Part shown: positions 24,090-32,960 of the stretch, piece by piece
How the letters are laid out: each line of letters opens with the position of its first letter
Position numbering within the stretch: position 1 is the first letter of the stretch
Assembly (NCBI RefSeq): GCF_051846915.1
Contig: NZ_JBPYCR010000017.1
Location: forward strand, 8,820 to 72,819
Direction: 5' to 3'
Origin: JBPYCR01 sp051846915
GTDB lineage: Bacteria > Bacillota > Bacilli > Bacillales > Amphibacillaceae
DNA length: 64,000 bases
Made by a program: the position numbers and the translations under genes
The notes under the pieces: generated by a model
Seen by the model: only the letters and a program-made list of their open reading frames with translations
What the model was told of the DNA's origin: nothing
Databases searched by the model: none

Positions 24090-24980
24090 GTGAAGAAATT
24101 AACAGCAACGTTATTAGCAGTAATATTAGGGATGGTGCTCACTGCATGTAGTTCGACGAATGATACTAGCGAAGGTGAAAATGGTGAAACGGAACTTAAG
24201 CTAGATGAGATTATCGGAATTGAGCCAGGTTCCGGTACGATGAATATGGCAGAAGAGACGGTTGAAGAATATAATCTGGATATGGAATTAATCCCTAGTT
24301 CAGAACCAGCGATGATAACAGAACTAGAACAAGCAATTAGCGAAGAAAAGCCGATTGTTGTTACACTATGGCAACCACATTGGACGTTTGATGAATATGA
24401 TTTGAAGATTTTGGACGATCCTAAAGAAATAATAGGTGTAGAACAACAAATACACACTATTGTTCGTCAAGGTCTAGAAGAGGAACACCCATCGGCATAC
24501 CAATTCTTGGATAACTTTCATTGGGAAGTAGACGACATGAACACAGTGATGGCAATGTTCGGACAAGATGATGATGTTAAACCTCGCGATGCCGCTGAAG
24601 TGTGGATTGAAGAAAACCGGGAAAAAGCTGATTCTTGGATGGAAGGAATTGAACCTGTTGAGAATGAGTCAATTAAATTAGCATATATTGAGTGGGATAC
24701 AGAGCTTTCATCAACGAATGTCGTTGCACTTTTGCTTGAAGAAATAGGTTATGATGTCGACTTAACACCCCTTGATATGGGCATTGCATTTGAATCTATA
24801 GCCCAAGGAGAAGTCGACGGAACGTTAATTGCATGGCTTCCTGGTGGAGCGTCTACATATATGGAGCAATATGAGGGTGATATTGATGATCTAGGACCAA
24901 ATTTGGAGGGCGCCAAACAAGGTTTCGTTGTACCAGCATATATGGATATAGACAGCAATGAGGACTTACCAACAAAATAA
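24090..24980 (+). CDS. opuAC: glycine betaine-binding lipoprotein OpuAC
   Basis: A 296-residue lipoprotein; signal peptide VKKLTATLLAVILGMVLTAC with lipobox LTAC (Cys 20). Start is the GTG at 24090, six bases after GGGAGG. Domain order is that of B. subtilis OpuAC: IIGIEPGSGTMN and TLWQPHWTF first, IKLAYIEWDTELSSTN and IAWLPGG second. The three tryptophans (WQPHW, IEW, AWLP) would form the aromatic cage for betaines. It binds osmoprotectant outside and hands it to an ABC permease, but no opuAA or opuAB lies in the window, so it is an orphan or serves a system elsewhere. About 430 bases separate it from brxC. Confidence 0.9.
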   Translation: MKKLTATLLAVILGMVLTACSSTNDTSEGENGETELKLDEIIGIEPGSGTMNMAEETVEEYNLDMELIPSSEPAMITELEQAISEEKPIVVTLWQPHWTFDEYDLKILDDPKEIIGVEQQIHTIVRQGLEEEHPSAYQFLDNFHWEVDDMNTVMAMFGQDDDVKPRDAAEVWIEENREKADSWMEGIEPVENESIKLAYIEWDTELSSTNVVALLLEEIGYDVDLTPLDMGIAFESIAQGEVDGTLIAWLPGGASTYMEQYEGDIDDLGPNLEGAKQGFVVPAYMDIDSNEDLPTK

Positions 24981-25008
24981 TGATTACAGCGACCGAAAAA
25001 TGAGAGCG

Positions 25009-25180
25009 AATCATCTTAAGCACAGTACTACATTTCCAGTCAGTACAAATGCTATAGATGAATATAATGCATATTTAGAAGATCTTCCGAACGCAAATAT
25101 ATATTATACGTTAGTGAAGGTGAGAGAATCACGTCCTGTTTCCAACAAAATTGAAAAGGACTTAGGCGTTAAACACGAAT
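25009..25180 (+). pseudogene. internal fragment of a second brxC
   Basis: The segment matches brxC 23394-23565 at about 93 percent identity by eye (HLKHSTTFPVSTNAIDEYNAYLEDLPN... to GVKHE). It lacks both gene ends, and the reactive Cys is Phe (TFPVS instead of TCPVS), so it cannot act as a bacilliredoxin. It lies 28 bases after opuAC and is joined on its right to a terminator hairpin. Confidence 0.85.
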
Positions 25181-25193
25181 ATGCTGCGGTGGC

Positions 25194-25221
25194 AGAGCCA
25201 GATTCCGTAATATCTGGCTCT
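25194..25221. terminator. hairpin after opuAC and the brxC fragment
   Basis: AGAGCCAGAT and ATCTGGCTCT form a perfect 10-base-pair stem with an 8-base loop. The following sequence is only weakly T-rich, so termination efficiency is unsure. Confidence 0.55.
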
Positions 25222-25378
25222 CTGTCCCATCATATTATCCACATAGGCTATTCGTAACATGACAAATACACGCACCATCTTTTAATTAAACACAATTGAT
25301 TTTTGGATACAAAAAGAATTTATATTACTTATATTATTTGTTCAGTTTACTGAGTAAATTCAAAGTTGATACAGTCTG

Positions 25379-25570
25379 TCAATCGTCATCTTTCCCCTTT
25401 TCCTGTGATGCTTCGTTTCTATTATTTGTTGCTTCATTGTCTTTTTGCTTACCTTTAGTAATTTCATAATACTTATCCGCTCCCAAGCCACCTTCATCAA
25501 TCATCCGTGAAATATCCTTCGTCCGCATTTCATTTTTCTTCTTGATTTTCAAACGCTCCTTATCGGACAT
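25379..25570 (-). CDS. small charged protein, 63 aa
   Basis: MSDKERLKIKKKNEMRTKDI then SRMIDEGGLGADKYYEI and a C-terminal tail rich in K, D, N and E. No membrane segment or signal. A strong AAGGGAGGTGA site lies 6 bases before the ATG, which supports expression. I do not recognise the family; small hydrophilic proteins of this make-up with a GGLGADKYY motif occur in bacilli as uncharacterised, possibly sporulation or stress proteins. Confidence 0.6.
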   Translation of the reverse strand: MSDKERLKIKKKNEMRTKDISRMIDEGGLGADKYYEITKGKQKDNEATNNRNEASQEKGKDDD

Positions 25571-25882
25571 TTGAAGTCACCTCCCTTAACAAAGGCTGTT
25601 GGTATTATCCAAATTTTATCATATTTACAGGTTTATTACATCGTTGTGTTTCGAAATATTCCATTTTATCATGGAAGAAAAAAGCTTACTCACCGCCACC
25701 GTTTGCCGCTTGTTCAACTGGTACATCTTGGTGCAGTCTGTTACATTAAAAATATCGACGAACCTCATATTTTAAATTCTTATTAGCAACATCATGCCAT
25801 ATTACATTTAGAAGAAGAAATTCAAATAAATGAATGAAAAAGTGTAAGCTATTTTAATAATGCAAAAGAGAGTTGATAAATC

Positions 25883-26692
25883 TTGGTGAAAAAGGAAAGG
25901 GTTATTACATTACATGAACTTAAAATGAATTATGGCAATCACCAAGTTTTGAAAGGAATTAATTTGAATGTGTATCGTGGAGATATTGTCGGTTATATAG
26001 GTTCTAATGGAGCTGGTAAAAGTACAACAATTAAGATTATTCTTGGCTTATTGGATGGTTATACAGGAATGGTAGAAATCTTTGGCAAGCCGCTTCAGAA
26101 AGATAACTTAGAATATAAAAGAAGAATAGGGTATGTCCCCGAAAGTGCCAACATGTATGAACAGTTAACATCCAGTGAATATTTATCCTTCATTGGGACG
26201 CTATATGGGATAAATGAAAAAACAGCACGGGAAAAGGCATACCAATTACTACGTTTACTAAACATGGAAAAAGCGTTTCATCAACGTATAGACAGTTTTT
26301 CCAAAGGGATGCGTCAAAAAGTACTTATCGTATCAAGTTTACTGCATAACCCTGACATTATACTTATGGATGAACCATTAAATGGCCTTGACACAAATAG
26401 TGCTTCTATTATTAAGCAAATTTTTAAAAGATTAGCTGATAAAGGGAAAACAATCTTTTTTTCCTCCCATATTATGGAGGTTGTCGAGAATATGAGTGAT
26501 CGAATTATTTTACTTTCCGATGGGAAAATTGCTGCGGACGGAGACTTTACTGAATTAAAAAGTGGGAGTGGTCTAGGATCTCTAGAGGAAATTTTTAATC
26601 AAATGACAGGCTTTAATAATCAAGCGATTATTGTAAACGATTTTGTGGACTACGTATTAAATGCAGACACAGGGAAATCGCAAAATGCCTAA
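25883..26692 (+). CDS. ABC transporter ATP-binding protein
   Basis: A 269-residue ATPase with Walker A GSNGAGKSTTIK (about residue 40), signature DSFSKGMRQKVLI (about 138), Walker B IILMDEPLNGLD (about 160) and the switch His in FFSSHIME. The insertion-free CcmA/DRR-like form suits ABC-2 type exporters. Start is a TTG at 25883 or the adjacent GTG; the upstream site is weak (AGAG). Its end overlaps the next gene's start by eight bases, so ATPase and permease are coupled. Substrate unknown. Confidence 0.85.
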   Translation: MVKKERVITLHELKMNYGNHQVLKGINLNVYRGDIVGYIGSNGAGKSTTIKIILGLLDGYTGMVEIFGKPLQKDNLEYKRRIGYVPESANMYEQLTSSEYLSFIGTLYGINEKTAREKAYQLLRLLNMEKAFHQRIDSFSKGMRQKVLIVSSLLHNPDIILMDEPLNGLDTNSASIIKQIFKRLADKGKTIFFSSHIMEVVENMSDRIILLSDGKIAADGDFTELKSGSGLGSLEEIFNQMTGFNNQAIIVNDFVDYVLNADTGKSQNA

Positions 26693-28307
26693 TTTCCGTG
26701 TACTAAAGATGCTGGATATTTTCCAAGCCTTATTTGAGAAGTTTAATATTAATTATCCAATACTACGGCACATTCTCGCTATTAAATTATTAATGGATCA
26801 AAGGCGTGTACCGACGATTTTCGAGGATACAAAAGATGAGAAGAAAAGCTCGTTTATTAAGTCTCTTTGGATATACGTCTTGTACGGGTTTATTTTAGTG
26901 TTTTTTCTATTCGGAAATGTGTATATGCTGCAAATGAGTATCATATTTGGTATCGCCTTATTTATTTTAATGACCGCGCTGATTGCTGACTTTTCACCTG
27001 TGATGCTGGATGTTCGAGACAGAACAATTATCGGCACTAAACCAATTGATAACCGAACAATTGGTGTGGCAAAATTTATTCATGTATTAATTTACATGAT
27101 ACAACTTACGGGTGCTTTTACCATCATTCCGATTATTTTCATGCTTTTTGTACAAGGCATTGTTTTTACAATGCTATTTATAGTCATGCTCGTTTTATTT
27201 ATGTTATTTATTATCGCACTTACTTCACTGACATATATATTTGTACTGAAATTATTCAGTGGGGAACAATTGAAGAGTATGATCAATTACATTCAAATTA
27301 TTTTTGCTATAGGGATTATTATTGGGTATCAAATCATTATTCGTGCCTATGGGGTTATTGATTTAAATGCTGCTTATTTGCTTAAATGGTGGCATATATT
27401 ACTTCCACCAATGTGGTTCGCAGCCCCTTTTGAACTAATTATAAATAAAAACATCAGTACAGAAATTATCGTTTTATCTCTTTTATCAGCGATTGTTCCT
27501 GTAATCACATTTGCCCTGTATTATTGGTTCATTCCTGCTTTTGAAAGCAATTTACAAAAGTTACTTGAAACAGCGAGTAGCAAAAAGAGAAAGAAATTTT
27601 CTGCTGAAAGCCTTTGGAAAGGCTTATTATGCAGAACCGAGAAAAGTCGCGCTTATTTTCAATTCGTTTATAAAATAGTTGATCGTGAACGGGAATTTAA
27701 ATTAAAAGTGTACCCATCGCTCGGAATTGGACTTGTATTACCTTTTATTTTCATCTTTTCTGAAGTAGGGTTTCGTACATTTGCCGAGGTCGCAGCAAGT
27801 AACCTATATTTATGTATTTATTTGATGCACATTTTTATAGGAGTTGCTATTTACACATTTCAGTTTTCTGGCAATTTTAAAGGGGCTTGGATTTTTACTG
27901 CCGTATCAACAGGTGACACGATTTCACCCCAATTATATGGGGCAGTGATGAAAGTATTTTTAGCGAAGTTGTATTTCCCTATGTTTATTCTAGTCGGCAT
28001 TCCATATTATTTTCTCTTTGACAAACTTCATGTCATCGATTTAACAATTGTATTTGTCAGTGCAGTTGTACAAGCATTACTTTCCTATCAAATGACTGTA
28101 GAAAGCAAATATCCTTTTTCATTGCCTTTTGACCGATCCGATAACGAAAGTATGACGAAAGCCTTTTTGCTCATGCTTTTGACCGTCCCTTTCGTCATTT
28201 TGCATTTTCTTAGTGCATTTTTTCCATTTATTTTATATATTTACTTTGTACTCTTGTGCATCGCTGCAACTTTTCTGTGGAGGAAATCCTTTGTAAATAC
28301 GAAATAA
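26685..28307 (+). CDS. ABC transporter membrane subunit, large
   Basis: A 540-residue protein with about 12 hydrophobic helices in two halves separated by a hydrophilic loop (about residues 275-310, KLLETASSKKRKKFSAESLWKG shown by its K-rich run). An N-terminal region of 70 residues precedes helix one. The start at 26685 has AGGGA nine bases upstream and overlaps the ATPase gene. This two-half layout resembles permeases encoded with CcmA-type ATPases in bacilli; the exported substrate is unknown. Confidence 0.75.
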   Translation: MPNFRVLKMLDIFQALFEKFNINYPILRHILAIKLLMDQRRVPTIFEDTKDEKKSSFIKSLWIYVLYGFILVFFLFGNVYMLQMSIIFGIALFILMTALIADFSPVMLDVRDRTIIGTKPIDNRTIGVAKFIHVLIYMIQLTGAFTIIPIIFMLFVQGIVFTMLFIVMLVLFMLFIIALTSLTYIFVLKLFSGEQLKSMINYIQIIFAIGIIIGYQIIIRAYGVIDLNAAYLLKWWHILLPPMWFAAPFELIINKNISTEIIVLSLLSAIVPVITFALYYWFIPAFESNLQKLLETASSKKRKKFSAESLWKGLLCRTEKSRAYFQFVYKIVDREREFKLKVYPSLGIGLVLPFIFIFSEVGFRTFAEVAASNLYLCIYLMHIFIGVAIYTFQFSGNFKGAWIFTAVSTGDTISPQLYGAVMKVFLAKLYFPMFILVGIPYYFLFDKLHVIDLTIVFVSAVVQALLSYQMTVESKYPFSLPFDRSDNESMTKAFLLMLLTVPFVILHFLSAFFPFILYIYFVLLCIAATFLWRKSFVNTK

Positions 28308-28355
28308 CTTATTATTGTAAAGGCGGCCGATTCCTCATAAAAAATCGCTACATTC

Positions 28356-28784
28356 TTAACAATGAGACAGGAGAAGGAACATTTCTAACAGCTCATCTTG
28401 TTCGATTGTCCCATTTCTTATACTGTATGTCTTATGGCTAATGAATACCTCGTTTCCATATGGAATAATGAAGTCTATATCATCACCAGTGTCAAAGTTG
28501 ATCGTCATTGTTCTTTTAGGCATGAAAGCCGTTTGGTCATTCCGAAGCCGCTTATATTGAAATTGATTAAAATAATTTACAAAGGCTTTAATATGCTTAG
28601 GATCCTTTGTACAACGTTGTTCCCCCGATAAATCGATCATTGAAATTTCGGTAATATTGTCCAACTGTACAGTCATTATTTCATTAAAGTCTTTTGCACT
28701 ATGCTCATTATTTTGAATGCCATATACTGTGAGCTGGAAAATCGTAATAATTAGTACAGCTAGAAAGGGAATTCTAATATGCAT
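28356..28784 (-). CDS. membrane-anchored or secreted protein of unknown function, 142 aa
   Basis: MHIRIPFLAVLIITIFQLTVYG is an uncleaved anchor or signal peptide without lipobox. The rest has a small alpha/beta look (NITEISMIDLSGEQ.., DPKHIKAFVNYFNQFQYKRL.., RTMTINFDTGDDIDFIIPYGNEVFIS) similar in pattern to several extracytoplasmic DUFs that inhibit or sense partners, but I cannot name one. It converges on the ABC operon with about 48 bases between stops. AAGGTGG precedes the ATG. Confidence 0.6.
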   Translation of the reverse strand: MHIRIPFLAVLIITIFQLTVYGIQNNEHSAKDFNEIMTVQLDNITEISMIDLSGEQRCTKDPKHIKAFVNYFNQFQYKRLRNDQTAFMPKRTMTINFDTGDDIDFIIPYGNEVFISHKTYSIRNGTIEQDELLEMFLLLSHC

Positions 28785-28937
28785 GTCAGATCCACCTTTG
28801 CTATCTCACTTACTTCAGAGTGTCGTGTCACTTAACTCTAGCATAAAGAAACGTACGTTTACACAGTTAAAAGTTACGATATAAAGTAATTTGATGCAAT
28901 GAATTAGCAACACATCACAACAGGTGGTCACATCAAA

Positions 28938-28975
28938 ATAAAAAGTCTGCCCATTTCCCTCTTAGGCAGACTTTT
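28938..28975 (-). terminator. terminator downstream of the truncated haemoglobin gene
   Basis: AAAAGTCTGCC and GGCAGACTTTT form an 11-base-pair stem with a 13-base loop; read leftwards it is followed by TTTTTATTTT. The other 370 bases between 28785 and 29159 show nothing else I can support. Confidence 0.85.
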
Positions 28976-29159
28976 CATTCAACTAATACACCCATTTTGT
29001 GTCTTGCCAGATGATAGATCGTTTAGCTTGTATAAGATAAACCATGGTGTTGTAAGCTCCTATATACTAGACGAGAGCCTGAACAGCATTTTTATTTTTA
29101 ACTTTCACGGTAGGATTTACCTCTTTTTAACCTCATAAAAAAACTTTTCCCTCAAAGGG

Positions 29160-29558
29160 TCAACTGTTCTTTGTAGTTGGTTCTTCCGTATTCACGATTC
29201 TGTGTGCCGGCACCATTAATCGCCCCATAATATCCGAAAAATGTGGCTCCTCTACTCCAGCTTCGGTAAGCGCTTGATGCATACATTGCAACCAAGCATC
29301 CCGGCGTGCTGGTGTTATTTCAAACGGTGCATGCCGATGCGGTAGTAAGGGACGTCCCCGCTCCTGTGAATATAGCGGTGGCCCTCCAAAGAACTGTGTC
29401 AAAAATAGCCGTTGTTTTCTTGCTGATTCCTCAAGATCATCGGGGAAAATTGGCAACAGCGTTTCGTTCACACCAATATGCTTGTATAAAGAATCAATAA
29501 TCCGATCAACGACAGGTTGTCCGCCAATCGTATCATAAAGTGTTTCAAGTTTAGCCAA
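29160..29558 (-). CDS. truncated haemoglobin, group II (YjbI-like)
   Basis: A 132-residue globin with the 2-on-2 fold. LYDTIGGQPVVDRIIDSLYKHI is helix A/B, LPIFPDDLEESARKQRLFLTQFFGGPPLYSQERG covers B to E, and LLPHRHAPFEIT contains the proximal His (about residue 77) of group II members. Binds haem and O2/NO and is implicated in redox or nitrosative stress in bacilli, where yjbI sits by the SpxH gene; here that neighbour is absent. AAGGTG precedes the ATG. Confidence 0.9.
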   Translation of the reverse strand: MAKLETLYDTIGGQPVVDRIIDSLYKHIGVNETLLPIFPDDLEESARKQRLFLTQFFGGPPLYSQERGRPLLPHRHAPFEITPARRDAWLQCMHQALTEAGVEEPHFSDIMGRLMVPAHRIVNTEEPTTKNS

Positions 29559-29817
29559 TTGCCTTCACCTTCTTTATCATAGTATCTTACCCATTATAAC
29601 AACACATCTGCATGTTCTCTGTGTTATAAATCACAGGACCGGAATCCTGAACTGCACATGGATGGAAGCTATGGAATGGAATTCACTCTGAAAAGGTTCC
29701 TGGTCTGAAAAAGATCAGTCTTTTATACCTGAATTGTATAATTAAAATATATGCTATTCAATAAAGCAAATCACTTCAAATGTTTATTTTGAACAGAAAA
29801 TGAGGTATACTATAAAT

Positions 29818-29970
29818 AGAAAGTCATATGATAATAAAAGACCGCCCATGCTGGTACATGGAACGGTCTCATGTGTAAAAGCCCTTCAAGGGGGTAGCTC
29901 ACATTATTTATTGGAAAAAGTAACCAACCCAAATGCTTGCTAGGCGTTCAATGGGTGGTTACTTTTTTTG
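29818..29970 (+). ncRNA. antisense RNA antitoxin of the third toxin locus
   Basis: A -10 TATACT at 29806-29811 and the same order of elements as at 16.6 kb: GACCGCCCATgctggtacATGGAACGGTC, CCCTTCAAGGGGG, and a terminal AAAAAGTAACCAACCC..GGGTGGTTACTTTTTTT hairpin. It overlaps the toxin 3' end in antisense. The sequence differs enough that cross-talk with the other copies is uncertain. Confidence 0.65.
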
Positions 29971-30039
29971 TTCTGACAGTATAGCTACAGTTAATGTTGT
30001 GTACGAAATCATTATAATCAATGACTCGAATACTATCAT
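29959..30039 (-). CDS. holin-like type I toxin, diverged, 26 aa
   Basis: MIVFESLIIMISYTTLTVAI followed by LSEQKK. It keeps the xVFES start, the single membrane helix and the LSE..K end of the other copies but differs at about half of the residues. GGGTGGA lies 5 bases before the ATG. The region upstream, unlike the two other loci, has no LexA-like box that I can see. Confidence 0.7.
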   Translation of the reverse strand: MIVFESLIIMISYTTLTVAILSEQKK

Positions 30040-30281
30040 AGTATCCACCCATGAACGCCCTAATACACTTACAATGAGTATTACAAACTGATTAGGCTTC
30101 CACATCATTTTTTATTTTAATTTCAATCAACCATTTTGTCTTGTCTTTCATATTCAAGCAAAAGCATATAAACATTACCATAATGACTTTGGTGTGTTTG
30201 CTTGAACAGTAAATACATGTGACTTTTTGAAGAAAAACTCATTGTTACACTATTATAAATACGCCTATAATTCTGCCGTTG

Positions 30282-31187
30282 CTAGTCCCACTTCCTAAAA
30301 AACACATCCATACTAAATTCATTATTATGTACGACGGAAGCTACTTTCCCACCCTGCTTGTGAATGAGCTGCTTGACAATATGTAATCCCAACCCAAGTT
30401 GTCCATCAGATCGGCTCGTGTCTAGCCTATATGTTCGATCAAATATGCGATGAAGTTCGGATTGGTCAAACGCATCGATGTCATTTGTTATCCTTAGCCC
30501 AACATATTCGTCTTGCTCTATGAACTTCATTGTGACATAGCTTTTGGCATAACGTAACGCATTTTGAATGATGTTCATGACAATCCGATTTGTTGCTTTT
30601 GAGTCAGCCAAAATTGGGGGGATATTACTCTCGTCTACATGTATCTTTAACTTACTTTTCTCGAAATCATCGTAGAACATGAACATCGCTTCTACAACGA
30701 TTTGGTCCAAAAACTGCTTTTCCATTATCATTTGATTGTCGGATGAGTTTATTTGTGAAAGCTCATAAAATAAATCGACCATCATGGTGAGGTTGTCAAT
30801 TTTCTTTTGAATAATAGACAATGATTCTTTTTTTTCTTTTTCAGATAAAGACGGATCCGTTAACAATTCGGAAAACCCCTTAATCGATGTTAAAGGGGTT
30901 CTCAAATCATGTGAGATATTTGTAATCTCTTGTTTTAATTCCTTTTCTCTTTTTTCTTTATGTTGCTGGTCTTCCTTGAATAAATGAATAAGCCGGTTGA
31001 TTTTTGTAATAAAACGCTTCAAGGTTTTACTATGCGTATTTGTTCGAACCAATTCATTTGTACCGAAATTTTCAATGATAGCTTCCAGTTGATTTGTCAT
31101 TTTTTTAATATCCCAATGAAAAACGAGAAGCATTCCGGTACTAATCAGCAACAGAATAATTAAAACAATAATAATCAACCAGCCCAC
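30282..31187 (-). CDS. sensor histidine kinase of an ABC-linked two-component system
   Basis: About 301 residues: one clear N-terminal membrane helix (WLIIIVLIILLLISTGMLL), a short linker, the HisKA box ITNISHDLRTPLTSIKGF (phospho-His about residue 98) and an HATPase with NIIQNALRYAK (N box) and GQLGLGLHIVKQLI (G2). Almost no extracellular domain, so sensing likely relies on the ABC transporter beside it, as in bacitracin/lantibiotic detection modules. Two GTG starts are possible (31196 or 31187); the latter is better spaced from AAGGGG. The permease gene ends just upstream. Confidence 0.85.
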   Translation of the reverse strand: MGWLIIIVLIILLLISTGMLLVFHWDIKKMTNQLEAIIENFGTNELVRTNTHSKTLKRFITKINRLIHLFKEDQQHKEKREKELKQEITNISHDLRTPLTSIKGFSELLTDPSLSEKEKKESLSIIQKKIDNLTMMVDLFYELSQINSSDNQMIMEKQFLDQIVVEAMFMFYDDFEKSKLKIHVDESNIPPILADSKATNRIVMNIIQNALRYAKSYVTMKFIEQDEYVGLRITNDIDAFDQSELHRIFDRTYRLDTSRSDGQLGLGLHIVKQLIHKQGGKVASVVHNNEFSMDVFFRKWD

Positions 31188-31205
31188 TTCATTCACCCCT
31201 TCGCA

Positions 31206-31955
31206 TCAATCGATATTTTGTTTGGCAAATTTCCTCGCTCCTATGAGTAAAGAAAGCACTGAGATCACGATACCGGTAACCCAATAACGATAGTCGAACC
31301 CGGCTGCCATATCCATAAAGTTCATTAGGTTTTCGTCTAATTGTGTACTTGGTGCATATTTAAAGACTTCATCTATTCCTGGAATTCCCCGCAGCAACAC
31401 TCGTAATAAATCACCAGAAAATATATAGAAGAAAAATAAGATGACAACGACATACACATCTCCTACTTTTATCATTTTAAGCATATGGATCATAAAAAAG
31501 CCACTAAGCACAATTGGAAGCATATTGAAGCTGGCTATCAGGAAATTACTAATCGATTTTTCTTCACTGGCCAAAAGGTTCTCTCCCAATGCAATCATTA
31601 AAAATAGACCAATACAACATATGAACAGGAAATAACTTAAAGTTAAGATGAGCTTTGACCAAAAAATTGTACTCCTGGAAATACCAAAGGAGATCGATTG
31701 TTTAATTAGAGATATATCCTTGCCTGTGAGCGCTAAATTAAACAAGAAGGCTATAAGCAGAATGAGGATATTACTGCCAATAACATTTGCATAAAAAAAA
31801 GCGCTTGTCGCATAAGGGAAATTCTGTTCATACTCACCAAAAAGATGCAAGACAAGTGCTGCTGCAGTAATTAACAAAAGACCAATAGCACTTGTCATAT
31901 AAAGTCCTTTTTTACGCAGCAAACGATAATTTTCGCTTTTCATATAATTAATCAT
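31206..31955 (-). CDS. ABC-2 type permease (BcrB-like)
   Basis: A 249-residue protein with six hydrophobic helices and the start MINYMKSENYRLLRKKGLY typical of permeases of peptide-resistance exporters (MutE/EpiE/BcrB-like), where a short N-terminal cytosolic helix precedes TM1. Its ATG lies inside the end of the ATPase gene (8-base overlap) after GGGGGAG, so they are translated together. Probably removes antimicrobial peptides from the membrane. Confidence 0.8.
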   Translation of the reverse strand: MINYMKSENYRLLRKKGLYMTSAIGLLLITAAALVLHLFGEYEQNFPYATSAFFYANVIGSNILILLIAFLFNLALTGKDISLIKQSISFGISRSTIFWSKLILTLSYFLFICCIGLFLMIALGENLLASEEKSISNFLIASFNMLPIVLSGFFMIHMLKMIKVGDVYVVVILFFFYIFSGDLLRVLLRGIPGIDEVFKYAPSTQLDENLMNFMDMAAGFDYRYWVTGIVISVLSLLIGARKFAKQNID

Positions 31956-32865
31956 TTTTATTCTCCCCCACTAACCCTAAGAAGTACTCCTCTAAATTCA
32001 ATGCTTCTATACGAAACTCCATCACTGACACCCCATTGTCAATTAAGAGACGATTAATTTCAGGCCCATCTTCTACATAATTATGGATCGTTATGACATG
32101 ATCCGGCAATGTTTTATATTCGATATCCGCATAGGTTTGTTCTAACAATCGTGCTGTTTTTGCTGGATCATCGACTTTCAGCTGAAGTTGCTTTCTGCTT
32201 TTATTGTCTAAGGCTTCTTTACTTAAATCTTCGACAATAACACCGTTTTCGATAAACAGAAAACGTTTTGCCAGCAATTGCAGCTCCGTTAAAATATGGC
32301 TGGAGACTAAAATGGTTATTTGTTTTTCTTGATTTAGCTTCAATAATAAGTTGCGAATTTCCATAATTCCTTCCGCATCCAAACCATTGATTGGCTCATC
32401 CAGTACTAAACAATCTGGACTACTTAACAAGCAAAGTGCAATACCTAGTCGTTGCTTCATTCCCATGGAGTATTCTTTAAACCGCTTCTTCTTTTGATGA
32501 GCGAGGCCTACAATTTGCAGCACCTCATAAATGCGCTTCTTCTCAACGACACCTCGCTGAATTCGAAAGTATTCCAAGTTTTGGACTGCCGTAAAATCTG
32601 GAAAAAACTCCGGTGTCTCGATCATAAAACCCATTCTTTTTTTCGTTTGTTCCATTTCCTTACCAGATTTACCAAATAAGGAAATATCCCCTGAAGTCGG
32701 CATGAGTTGTCCGGCAAGCATTTTAAAAAATGTTGATTTTCCAGCACCATTTTTACCAATTAACGCACAAATTTCCCCTTTTCTTAATGAGAAATCGAGC
32801 GGTTTGATGGCTTCCTCTGCTTTAAATAATTTTGTTAATCGATTCGTTTGAATAATGGTATCCAT
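31948..32865 (-). CDS. ABC transporter ATPase (BcrA-like)
   Basis: A 305-residue ATPase: Walker A GKNGAGKSTFFK (about residue 37), signature YSMGMKQRLGIA (about 135), Walker B CLVLDEPINGLD (about 157), switch His SSHILTEL. The C-terminal extension (about 220-305) with KTARLLEQTYADIEYKTLPDH is usual in BcrA/lantibiotic immunity ATPases. First of the ABC pair; 95 bases separate it from the response regulator gene, and that gap could hold its own promoter. Confidence 0.85.
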   Translation of the reverse strand: MDTIIQTNRLTKLFKAEEAIKPLDFSLRKGEICALIGKNGAGKSTFFKMLAGQLMPTSGDISLFGKSGKEMEQTKKRMGFMIETPEFFPDFTAVQNLEYFRIQRGVVEKKRIYEVLQIVGLAHQKKKRFKEYSMGMKQRLGIALCLLSSPDCLVLDEPINGLDAEGIMEIRNLLLKLNQEKQITILVSSHILTELQLLAKRFLFIENGVIVEDLSKEALDNKSRKQLQLKVDDPAKTARLLEQTYADIEYKTLPDHVITIHNYVEDGPEINRLLIDNGVSVMEFRIEALNLEEYFLGLVGENKND

Positions 32866-32960
32866 TTGATTGACTCCTTCACTAAAAGTCTTAATATATG
32901 TAGTATAGTTCAGGAGCTTTTAATTTCCTCTAAGCAAAACATAAAGAAATCGTAAAGAAA

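Noticed and set aside
24090..24980. Apparent circular permutation of the OpuAC lobes
   Set aside because: The order (GIEPGSG lobe first, IKLAYIEW lobe second) is the normal one for B. subtilis OpuAC; it only differs from ProX-type proteins.
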